DNA of 14,513 bases from an uncultured Gammaproteobacteria bacterium (lineage in GTDB: Bacteria; Pseudomonadota; Gammaproteobacteria; GCA-002705445; GCA-002716945), in contig CAJWIW010000019.1 of NCBI GenBank assembly GCA_913041865.1, positions 1 to 14,513 on the forward strand, read 5' to 3'. Below the pieces are notes generated by a model. The model searched no databases. It was not told where the DNA came from and saw only the letters and a list, made by a program, of their open reading frames with translations. This document shows, piece by piece, positions 1-6,321 of the stretch; position 1 is the first letter of the stretch; the number at the start of each line of letters is the position of its first letter. The position numbers and the translations under genes are program-made.

Positions 1-881
1 TGCCTTTGATGAAAAATTCTGGCGAGAGTGCCAGAGAGACAAATTTTACTGTTTCTATTGACGCATCGTCTGGAATTACCACCGGTATTTCTGCCTCTGA
101 TAGAGCAAAAACTATTAGGAAAGCTATTGAAAAAAACTGCCGTCAGAGTGATCTTGTGCAACCTGGACATGTTTTTCCTTTAATGGCTAAGGATGGAGGC
201 GTGTTAGTCCGAGCTGGTCATACTGAAGCTGGGTGTGACTTAGCTAAACTGGCAGGCTTGCAGCCCTCATCAGTTATAGTTGAAATTTTAAAAGAAGATG
301 GCAGTATGGCAAGGAAAAAATATCTTGTAGACTTCGCTAAAAAACATAATTTGAAAATAGGAACAATTGAAGATCTGATCAAATATAAAACTGCCAAAGA
401 AAAAACTATCAAACGTATCGAGGAAGGAAACCTCAAAACAGAATACGGTAATTTTCATGTAATATATTATAAAGATATAATCACTAAGCAAGTACACTTT
501 GTTTTAATTAATACTAAGATTGATAGAAATAAACCTACAACCGTGAGAGTACATGTTCAAAACGTATTGACAGATACTATCAAAGTAAAACCGAATAACA
601 GTTGGTCTCTAGATAATGCTATGAAAAAAATAGTCAAATCAGAGCAGGGCGCTCTTGTTTTTATCTCATATCCTTTTGATGAAATACAATTAGAGAGTAC
701 AACACCTAGTAATACAAATAAGCCAAACTCTACTATATTCTATGATTATAGAACCGTCGGCATTGGCGCACAGATACTCAATGATATTGGGGTAAAAGAT
801 ATGATTCTGTTAAGTAGACCTATTAAATACCGTGGTATAAATGCTTTTGGATTAAATGTTATTGAGTACTTAAGTAAATGA
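1..881 (+). CDS. ribB: 3,4-dihydroxy-2-butanone 4-phosphate synthase with degenerate GTP cyclohydrolase II-like C-terminus (5'-truncated)
   Basis: The reading frame is open from the left edge (first full codon at 3, reading P-L-M-K), so the true start lies outside the window. The first ~95 visible residues match the RibB fold, which converts ribulose 5-phosphate to the four-carbon unit of riboflavin. Seen are FTVSIDA, TTGISASDRA, HVFPL, the catalytic-type RAGHTEA and the acidic VEILKEDG. The remaining ~180 residues align with GTP cyclohydrolase II at the end (YDYRTVGIGAQIL, then FGLNVIEY), as in RibBA proteins. The zinc-site block normally rich in Cys (SECxTGD...RCDC) is replaced by a Cys-free VLTDTIKV region, so this half is very unlikely to be a GTP cyclohydrolase. 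RibBA-like proteins with a dead second domain are known in proteobacteria; a separate ribA is then expected elsewhere. The stop overlaps the ribH start by 4 bp, indicating translational coupling. Confidence 0.93.
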   Translation, partial: PLMKNSGESARETNFTVSIDASSGITTGISASDRAKTIRKAIEKNCRQSDLVQPGHVFPLMAKDGGVLVRAGHTEAGCDLAKLAGLQPSSVIVEILKEDGSMARKKYLVDFAKKHNLKIGTIEDLIKYKTAKEKTIKRIEEGNLKTEYGNFHVIYYKDIITKQVHFVLINTKIDRNKPTTVRVHVQNVLTDTIKVKPNNSWSLDNAMKKIVKSEQGALVFISYPFDEIQLESTTPSNTNKPNSTIFYDYRTVGIGAQILNDIGVKDMILLSRPIKYRGINAFGLNVIEYLSK

Positions 882-1417
882 AAAAATCTATTATAAACAA
901 ATCTCATCTCTATACATCTACTGAGGATAAGTCGTCTTTAGAGGCATATTCGAAAAGGCCAATTAAAGGAAAAAATATTATAATTTGTAAAAGCGAATAT
1001 CATCGGGAGATAACTGATAGCATCACTTACGATATTATAAATAATATTGATACGAGACAAAGAAAAAGCCTAGTAATCGTAAACGTACCAGGTACATTTG
1101 AGCTTCCTTTTTGTATTAAGCTAGTAATGGATAAATACGCAAAAAAGAAAAAGAAACCTCCCCTGATATTTATTGCTGTAGGATGTGTAATTAAAGGTGA
1201 AACAAAACACGACGAATATATTTCATCAACAGTAATTAACGCTCTCAGAAATCTTAGCTTAGAATATAAAGTACCAATAATTAATGGAATTATTACCACA
1301 CTTAATCAAAAACAAGCTATTGATAGAGCAGGTAAAAAATATAGCAAAGGATCTGATCTAGTAGATACATTAAATTCATTAATAAAGCTTATCGATAGGG
1401 TTGGATCTGATAAGTGA
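878..1417 (+). CDS. ribH: 6,7-dimethyl-8-ribityllumazine synthase
   Basis: RibH joins the RibB product to 5-amino-6-ribitylamino-uracil to give lumazine, the penultimate step of riboflavin synthesis; family members form large hollow cytosolic assemblies. Visible motifs are VPGTFELPF (residues 70-78), GCVIKGETKHDEYI (102-115, with the conserved His at 111) and GIITTLNQKQAIDRAG (137-152). At 179 aa it is longer than the usual ~155, the excess being an N-terminal stretch of about 25 residues and a Lys-rich insert (KKKKK, ~89-93). The usual N-terminal substrate motif (S-R-F-N) appears as S-E-Y-H around 39-42, a divergence in an otherwise well-kept enzyme. The ATG at 878 overlaps the ribB TGA, and the end overlaps the nusB GTG, so it sits in the middle of a coupled operon. 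Confidence 0.95.
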   Translation: MKKSIINKSHLYTSTEDKSSLEAYSKRPIKGKNIIICKSEYHREITDSITYDIINNIDTRQRKSLVIVNVPGTFELPFCIKLVMDKYAKKKKKPPLIFIAVGCVIKGETKHDEYISSTVINALRNLSLEYKVPIINGIITTLNQKQAIDRAGKKYSKGSDLVDTLNSLIKLIDRVGSDK

Positions 1418-1821
1418 AGCTTAAGAATAAAGAGATATCACTTGCAAGAGAATGTGGTATTAAAATTATTTATCAACACCTAATTAGAGGAGACTCAAAT
1501 CAATCCATATTTAATGATTTTGAGGATAAGAGACCATACAGTAAAGAATACTTGAATATTATTATTAGAACATTTGACAAAAACTCACAAGTAATAAAAT
1601 CTACTTTATCAAACAACACCGATATAAAAGTGCAACAAATCACTAAAATTGATTGTTCTATTCTTTACTTGGCTATTTTAGAATTCTTATATATAAAAGA
1701 TGCGCCAAAAAAAGTTATTATAAATGAATCCATACTGCTAGCCAAAAAATTTTCATCAGATGATTCGTTTAAATTTATCAATAAAATTCTTGATAAAATT
1801 GGAGAAAAAGTAAGAAGATGA
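1414..1821 (+). CDS. nusB: Transcription antitermination factor NusB
   Basis: NusB, with NusE/S10, binds boxA in rRNA leaders and supports antitermination. The 135-aa length is close to the family norm (~140). The C-terminal half carries the recognisable core: ITKIDCSILYLAILEF (76-91), then KKVIINESILLAKKFSSDDS (99-118) and FINKILDKIG (121-130), matching the usual VINEAIELAKKF...KFVNGVLD pattern. The N-terminus (ARECGIKIIYQHLI) matches the first RNA-binding helix. The start is GTG at 1414, giving a GTGA overlap with the ribH stop; no later start keeps the first helix. The 3' end overlaps thiL by 4 bp. The position ribH-nusB-thiL is the classic order in proteobacteria. Identification is secure despite a diverged central section. 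Confidence 0.95.
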   Translation: MKLKNKEISLARECGIKIIYQHLIRGDSNQSIFNDFEDKRPYSKEYLNIIIRTFDKNSQVIKSTLSNNTDIKVQQITKIDCSILYLAILEFLYIKDAPKKVIINESILLAKKFSSDDSFKFINKILDKIGEKVRR

Positions 1822-2771
1822 TTAAAGATGAAGATGATCTATTAAAATATATTAAAAAAAATATTAAAACTGAATCAAATAAGATAGAAAAATCAATCGG
1901 AGACGATTGTGCTGTAGTTAAATTATCAAGGCAGAGATATTTTGTGATAACTACAGATACCTCTCTTTTGGGACCACATTTTACTAGAGAATATAAACCA
2001 AGAGATATTGCCTACAAGTCACTTGCATCAAATCTTAGCGACATTGCCTCTATGGGCTGTGTTCCAAAATATGTACTAATGGCGATGACTTTGCCATCAT
2101 TGAACGATACATGGATAAAAGATTTTTATAAAGGTTTAAATATTTTAATGAAGAAATATAATCTTGTATTAATTGGGGGAGATACAAATAAAGGCCCAAT
2201 AAGTATTACTTTCCAAATAATTGGTGAAAATAAATCAAAAGTACTGTGCAGAGATTCCGCTAAGATCAATGATGATATTTATGTAACTGGTCAATTAGGT
2301 CTAGCACGTGCTGCTTTGATCTTCAAAAGAAAGAAACAAAAAAATCATTTTCTCCGTTATAAAAAAAACCTTCATTGTCCTAACCCAAGAGTAGAAGTTG
2401 GTGTTGATATTTCAAATATAGCATCAAGTTGTATTGATATTTCTGATGGTTTATCAAAAGATTTAAATAATATACTTTCATTTAGCAAAAAGGGTGCAAT
2501 TATCGAGATTAATGACATACCTACATCAAAGCATTTATTGAAAACTCTTAGCCAAACTGAGATTTATGAAGCATTGCTAGGTGGTGGTGAGGATTATGAG
2601 TTATGTTTTACTGCACATAAAAAATTTAGGAAAAGAATATCATCGATAGCAAAAAAAAATAATATAGCAATAACGCGCATAGGAATCATAACTAAAACAG
2701 ATCTGATTTTTTATAAGGATGGACAAGTAGTTACACCAGATATAAAAGGTTTTGATCATTTTCAGGCTTAA
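1818..2771 (+). CDS. thiL: Thiamine-monophosphate kinase
   Basis: ThiL uses ATP to phosphorylate thiamine monophosphate to the active cofactor thiamine diphosphate, in the cytosol. The 317-aa protein has the PurM/ThiL-type signature set: IGDDCAVV (27-34), ITTDTSLL (44-51), YKSLASNLSDIASMG (66-80), IGGDTNKGPISI (119-130), SCIDISDGLSKDLNN (204-218) and LLGGGEDYELCF (253-264). The Asp-rich loops are the expected metal/ATP ligands. The start at 1818 overlaps the nusB stop (ATGA). In E. coli pgpA follows thiL; here the gene instead ends tail-to-tail with maf, the two stop codons overlapping by 4 bp, so pgpA is absent from this place. It is the last gene of the ribB-ribH-nusB-thiL run. Confidence 0.96.
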   Translation: MIKDEDDLLKYIKKNIKTESNKIEKSIGDDCAVVKLSRQRYFVITTDTSLLGPHFTREYKPRDIAYKSLASNLSDIASMGCVPKYVLMAMTLPSLNDTWIKDFYKGLNILMKKYNLVLIGGDTNKGPISITFQIIGENKSKVLCRDSAKINDDIYVTGQLGLARAALIFKRKKQKNHFLRYKKNLHCPNPRVEVGVDISNIASSCIDISDGLSKDLNNILSFSKKGAIIEINDIPTSKHLLKTLSQTEIYEALLGGGEDYELCFTAHKKFRKRISSIAKKNNIAITRIGIITKTDLIFYKDGQVVTPDIKGFDHFQA

Positions 2772-3346
2772 GGTATTTGAACTTTAAGTTTTCTTAGATA
2801 ACTTGTTAGTTTTATTAGCGGTAAGCCAATTATAGATGTAGGGTCATTGCCTTGAGTTTTCAAAACCAAGGATATAGCTAAACCCTCTAGCTTTATACTG
2901 CCAGCACAATTCAATATATCTTCTTTATGAATATAGGAGTCAATATCACTGTCTGATAATTTCCTCAATATCACTTTATAATTCACTACACAACTGAATT
3001 TTTTCTTTTCCATTGTATCTATTACGCATAAGCCTGTTTTGAAGTTTACTTCGTTTCCAGATATAAGTTGTAGTTGTTTTTTAGCATTTTTTTTTGTAAG
3101 TGGCTTGCCAAGAATTTGATTTTTAACGACAGCTACCTCATCAGATCCGATCACTATCGCCTGTTGATTTGATAGTGCTACTTTTTTAGCCTTTTCAATA
3201 GATAGTCTTTTAACAAAAGATGTTACAGGCTCATTCTTTCTTCTACTCTCATCTATATCCGGTGAAATACAGCTAAAGCTTATTTTAAGCTGATTCATCA
3301 ATTTTTTTCTATGTATGGAGCTTGAAGCTAATACTATCTTTCTCAT
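2768..3346 (-). CDS. maf: Maf/YceF-type nucleoside triphosphate pyrophosphatase
   Basis: Maf proteins hydrolyse non-canonical or modified nucleoside triphosphates to monophosphates; the YceF subgroup acts on 7-methyl-GTP. The 192-aa product reads like YceF throughout: VLASSSIHRKKLM (5-17), SPDIDE (28-33), IGSDEV (66-71, with the catalytic-type Asp69), GKPLTKKNA (80-88), the NCAGSIKLEG segment (146-155) and DPTSIIGLPLIKL (168-180). The GSDE in place of GSDQ is a mild difference from E. coli YceF. The location supports the subgroup: in E. coli yceF also diverges from the rpmF-plsX-fabH cluster. The start codon is the ATG read from 3346 leftward. The gene shares a 183-bp divergent control region with rpmF and converges on thiL with a 4-bp overlap and no visible terminator. 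Confidence 0.93.
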   Translation of the reverse strand: MRKIVLASSSIHRKKLMNQLKISFSCISPDIDESRRKNEPVTSFVKRLSIEKAKKVALSNQQAIVIGSDEVAVVKNQILGKPLTKKNAKKQLQLISGNEVNFKTGLCVIDTMEKKKFSCVVNYKVILRKLSDSDIDSYIHKEDILNCAGSIKLEGLAISLVLKTQGNDPTSIIGLPLIKLTSYLRKLKVQIP

Positions 3347-3458
3347 ATTATTCTCATTTAAAGACTTAGATGATATTATCAGAATGACTGCAATATTTAA
3401 ATACCCAGCTAATCCAGGTATAAATTAACGATTTTTTGTAAAAATTGTCATATATAAA

Positions 3459-3487
3459 TTGCGTGATTGTCCGATTTTGCATAGAAT
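3459..3487 (+). promoter_or_regulatory. Predicted sigma70 promoter for rpmF-plsX-fabH
   Basis: A TTGCGT -35 box (3459-3464), a 17-bp spacer and a TAGAAT -10 box (3482-3487) lie in the maf/rpmF divergent region, predicting a start near 3494 and a ~35-nt leader with an AAGGA ribosome site at 3520-3524, five bases before the rpmF ATG. A perfect TATAAT sits just downstream (3496-3501) but has only a poor -35 match (GATTTT, 3473-3478), so a second overlapping start is possible. By pattern only. Confidence 0.55.
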
Positions 3488-3529
3488 ATCGGTATTATAA
3501 TTTTCATTTATCTATAACTAAGGATTAAA

Positions 3530-3736
3530 ATGGCAGTACAAAAAAGTAGAAAATCCAGATCAAAGAGAGATATGAGACGATCGCATGATAGCCTTACTAA
3601 TCCTTCATGCTCGACTGATAAGACCACTGGCGTAAAACATTTAAGACATCATATTGCCAAGGATGGGTACTATCGTGGGGAAGAAATACTTCAGCCAAAA
3701 GTTAAGAAAGAAATGAAAGATAATCAAGAATCTTGA
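3530..3736 (+). CDS. rpmF: 50S ribosomal protein L32
   Basis: This is the small basic large-subunit protein bL32. The first 50 residues match the proteobacterial form closely: MAVQKSRKSRSKRDMRRSHD, then the DKTTGVKHLRHHIAKDGYYRG block (30-50). It is of the type with few cysteines (one, Cys27), not a zinc-ribbon form. At 68 aa it is about ten residues longer than E. coli L32 (57 aa); the extra is a charged Lys/Glu-rich tail (KVKKEMKDNQES). A strong Shine-Dalgarno AAGGA lies five bases before the ATG. In E. coli yceD sits immediately upstream of rpmF; here there is no such gene, and rpmF is the first gene after the promoter. It precedes plsX by 21 bp. Confidence 0.97.
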   Translation: MAVQKSRKSRSKRDMRRSHDSLTNPSCSTDKTTGVKHLRHHIAKDGYYRGEEILQPKVKKEMKDNQES

Positions 3737-3738
3737 TT
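3722..3738 (+). repeat. Perfect short inverted repeat at the rpmF stop codon
   Basis: Eight-base arms AATCAAGA and TCTTGATT flank a single A and span the last rpmF codons and its TGA. As RNA it could fold as a 7-bp stem with a 3-nt loop. It is AT-rich and has no T-run directly after the stem, so it is not a convincing terminator. It could be a weak hairpin setting rpmF against plsX-fabH expression, an RNA processing site, or chance. Confidence 0.35.
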
Positions 3739-3757
3739 ATTCTTTACAGAAGAGCTT

Positions 3758-4792
3758 ATGCAACATAATATCACGATAGCTTTAGACATGATGAGCGGAG
3801 ATCATGATGTTGAATCAACAGTTCCAGCAGCGTTTGAAATTCTTAAAAAACATAATGACTTATCTTTAATACTGGTAGGTGATAATGATCGTATTCGATC
3901 TTTTATGACTGATGAAATGAAAAAATTTGAAGGTAATAGATATACTATTCATCATACTAAAGAATTTGTAAAAATGGATGACGAGGTTTTAGTTGCCTTA
4001 AGATCAAAAAAAAATTCGTCTATGAAAATCAGTATTGAGTACGTTAAGGATAAGTCTGCAGATGCATGTGTAAGTTCTGGTAATACTGGAGCACTGATGG
4101 CATTATCAAAAATTATTCTTAAGATGTTAGATGGTATTGACCGTCCAGCCATTTGTACAGCATTACCAACCAAAAAAGGAATTATGCATATGCTTGATTT
4201 AGGAGCTAATATTGAGTGTAACTCTAATCATCTTTTACAATTTGCATTTATGGGAGATGCACTTGTTCAGTCTCTTGAAATAACTGATAATCCTATAGTT
4301 GGATTATTAAATGTCGGATCAGAAGAATTCAAAGGTAATGATATGATTAAAACAACATCAAAATTACTACAAAAATCAAAATTAAATTATAAGGGCTATG
4401 TAGAGGGAGATGAAATATTTAGCGGTAACTATGATCTTGTAGTGACAGATGGATTTGTTGGAAATATTGCCCTAAAGAGTATAGAGGGTGTCTCAAAGAT
4501 TATTTCTCATTTTATTAAAGATGAATTTAAGAAGAGTATGTTAAGTAAAATTCAGGCGATCATAAGTTACCCTGTTATGAAATCTGTCAAAAAAAGAATG
4601 GATCCTAGACGCTATAACGGAGCTAGCCTCCTAGGACTTCAAGGCGTAGTAGTAAAAAGCCATGGAAGCGCTGACTCTTACGCTTTCAGTAGAGCAATTA
4701 ATACTGCATATTATGAAGTGAAAAATAATATACTTGAAAAAATTAAAGCCTCGATACAAAAAGAGAGTCAAGTTGATGCAAAAGTACTCTAA
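3758..4792 (+). CDS. plsX: Phosphate acyltransferase PlsX
   Basis: PlsX makes acyl-phosphate from acyl-ACP, which PlsY then uses to acylate glycerol 3-phosphate; it is a peripheral membrane enzyme. The 344-aa length is normal. Family segments present are IALDMMSGDHD (7-17), DACVSSGNTGALMAL (102-116), HMLDLGANIECN (144-155), VGLLNVGSEEFKG (181-193), YVEGDEIF (214-221), VVTDGFVGNIALKSIEG (228-244) and, near the C-terminus, YNGASLLGLQGVVVKSHG. The usual DxMGGD start motif is DMMSGD here. The ATG at 3758 follows an AGAAGAG ribosome site (3748-3754). The 3' end overlaps fabH by 17 bp. The order rpmF-plsX-fabH is conserved widely in Gram-negative bacteria and links ribosome and lipid synthesis. Confidence 0.96.
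   Translation: MQHNITIALDMMSGDHDVESTVPAAFEILKKHNDLSLILVGDNDRIRSFMTDEMKKFEGNRYTIHHTKEFVKMDDEVLVALRSKKNSSMKISIEYVKDKSADACVSSGNTGALMALSKIILKMLDGIDRPAICTALPTKKGIMHMLDLGANIECNSNHLLQFAFMGDALVQSLEITDNPIVGLLNVGSEEFKGNDMIKTTSKLLQKSKLNYKGYVEGDEIFSGNYDLVVTDGFVGNIALKSIEGVSKIISHFIKDEFKKSMLSKIQAIISYPVMKSVKKRMDPRRYNGASLLGLQGVVVKSHGSADSYAFSRAINTAYYEVKNNILEKIKASIQKESQVDAKVL
4761..4767 (+). promoter_or_regulatory. Ribosome binding site that sets the fabH start
   Basis: AAGAGAG inside the end of plsX lies eight bases before the ATG at 4776. This supports the internal start, whose product begins M-Q-K-Y-S-K as in other FabH proteins, over an in-frame upstream ATG at 4734 that would add 14 basic residues with no family counterpart. 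Confidence 0.6.
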
Positions 4793-5714
4793 AATAATTT
4801 CAACAGGTAGTTACTTGCCTGAAAAGATACTCACAAATAAAGACTTAGAGAAGATGGTTGATACATCCCATGAATGGATTATTGAAAGAACTGGAATTGA
4901 AAGTAGACACATTGCTAATGAGAACGAGTCAAGCGTTGATATGGCTTATAGTGCTTCAGTAAATGCTATTAAGAATGCAAACATAGACTCGAACGTTATC
5001 GACATGATTATAGTTGCCACTACAACTCCAGAGAGAAAGTTTCCAAGTACAGCTGTGTTGTTACAAAATAAACTCAAAAATAATAAAGCATTTGCTTTCG
5101 ACTTGAATGCTGCATGCACAGGTTTTATATATGCTCTGGATGTTGCAGATACTTATATCAAAAATGGAATTGCAAACTATGTTCTTGTCGTAGGTACTGA
5201 GAAGATTACATCTTTACTAGATTGGTCAGATAGAAATACCTGTGTCCTATTTGGTGATGGTGCAGGTGTAGCTATCTTAGGATCATCAAATACTCCAGGA
5301 ATTATCTCAAATACTATTGGCTCAGATGGATCTTACAAAGACTTATTAACAGTGAATACAGATAGCGAAGTAATTGAGATGAGTGGAAATGATGTTTTTA
5401 AAATTGCAGTAAATACTATGGGCAAGTTAGCAGCAGAGACACTTGAAAAGAATAGTATGACAATAGACTCGCTAAATTGGCTAATCCCTCACCAGGCTAA
5501 TAGTAGAATAATTAACGCTGTAGCACGAAAGATCAACTTGCCTCAAGAAAAAATAATTATGACTGTCAATAAACATGGTAATACCTCAGCAGCGTCTATT
5601 CCATTGGCACTTGATTATGCAAATAGTAATAATCTTATAAAAGAGAATGACATTATCATGTTTGAAGCATTTGGAGCTGGCTTTACTTGGGGATCAACGT
5701 TATTAAAATATTGA
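4776..5714 (+). CDS. fabH: Beta-ketoacyl-ACP synthase III
   Basis: FabH starts fatty acid synthesis by condensing acetyl-CoA with malonyl-ACP. From the ATG at 4776 the protein is 312 aa, close to the ~317 of E. coli, and all three catalytic residues are visible: Cys114 in DLNAACTGF, His239 in WLIPHQAN and Asn269 in KHGNTSAAS. Other family blocks are TGSYLPEKILTNKDLEKMVD (10-29), WIIERTGIESRH (34-45), GDGAGVAILG (160-169) and, at the C-terminus, EAFGAGFTWGS. An upstream in-frame ATG at 4734 is rejected because the added residues are not family-like. The gene overlaps plsX by 17 bp. In E. coli fabD-fabG-acpP follow; here the next gene is a DNA glycosylase, so the fab cluster stops after fabH. 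Confidence 0.97.
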   Translation: MQKYSKIISTGSYLPEKILTNKDLEKMVDTSHEWIIERTGIESRHIANENESSVDMAYSASVNAIKNANIDSNVIDMIIVATTTPERKFPSTAVLLQNKLKNNKAFAFDLNAACTGFIYALDVADTYIKNGIANYVLVVGTEKITSLLDWSDRNTCVLFGDGAGVAILGSSNTPGIISNTIGSDGSYKDLLTVNTDSEVIEMSGNDVFKIAVNTMGKLAAETLEKNSMTIDSLNWLIPHQANSRIINAVARKINLPQEKIIMTVNKHGNTSAASIPLALDYANSNNLIKENDIIMFEAFGAGFTWGSTLLKY

Positions 5715-5715
5715 T

Positions 5716-6321
5716 ATGTTTGATGACATTATTTCCTGTACAGCATGTAAGCGAATCGATAGTCATCTATCGGTAATTCGTCTTAAATACCCTGGTTATT
5801 ATAATTTACCCGTCCCTGGTCGTGGCACCATGTCCTCGGAAATTTGTATTATAGGCTTGGCACCTGGGCTACATGGTGCGAATAAAACTGGATCGGTCTT
5901 TACAAATGATTTTTGTAGCAATGTATTAGAAGAATGTTTGGTTAATGCTGGATATTATGATAATACTGGAAAACCAATTTTTTTTATCACTAATGCACTC
6001 AAATGTCTTCCTCCATCAAATTCTCCAAAAATAAGTGAATTAAATAGATGTTCGTCACATCTAAAAAAAGAACTTTTTTCAATGAAAAACCTAAAAGCAG
6101 TTATAGCCCTTGGTTTGCAAGCTCACAATTCTATTCTAAAATGCTATGATTATCCTATGAGTAAGCATAAATTTCAGCATGGAAATACCCATAAACTTAG
6201 AAATTTTATACTATATGATTCTTATCATTGTAGTAGAATTAATATACAGACCAAAAGACTTACCAAAGAGTCTCTATTGTACGTACTAAAGTCTGTTAAG
6301 GAAAAAACTATTAATGGATGA
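5716..6321 (+). CDS. Uracil-DNA glycosylase, family 5 (UDGb)-like, iron-sulfur type
   Basis: Uracil-DNA glycosylases remove uracil, and in some families other deaminated bases, to start base excision repair. The GLAPGLHGANKTGSVFT block (47-63) and the HCSRINIQTKRLT block near the C-terminus are the motif pair of family 5 (UDGb) rather than family 4 (which reads GEAPG...HPS). Also seen are ITNALKCLPPSNSP (91-104) and ALGLQAH. Four cysteines in the expected arrangement (C8-x2-C11 at the N-terminus, C97 and C112) suggest a 4Fe-4S cluster. The 201-aa length fits. The ATG at 5716 is one base after the fabH stop, with no clear ribosome site of its own, so translation is likely coupled. Its end overlaps uvrC by 8 bp, placing two DNA repair genes together. 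Exact substrate range cannot be read from sequence. Confidence 0.85.
   Translation: MFDDIISCTACKRIDSHLSVIRLKYPGYYNLPVPGRGTMSSEICIIGLAPGLHGANKTGSVFTNDFCSNVLEECLVNAGYYDNTGKPIFFITNALKCLPPSNSPKISELNRCSSHLKKELFSMKNLKAVIALGLQAHNSILKCYDYPMSKHKFQHGNTHKLRNFILYDSYHCSRINIQTKRLTKESLLYVLKSVKEKTING

Noticed and set aside
218..497. Antisense open frames within ribB and similar minus-strand frames inside other genes
   Set aside because: They lie opposite genes with strong family matches, have no recognisable motif or ribosome site, and look like by-products of AT-rich coding sequence.
4734..4775. Upstream in-frame ATG that would lengthen FabH by 14 residues
   Set aside because: The added residues are basic and unlike any FabH N-terminus, while the ATG at 4776 gives the canonical start and has AAGAGAG eight bases before it.
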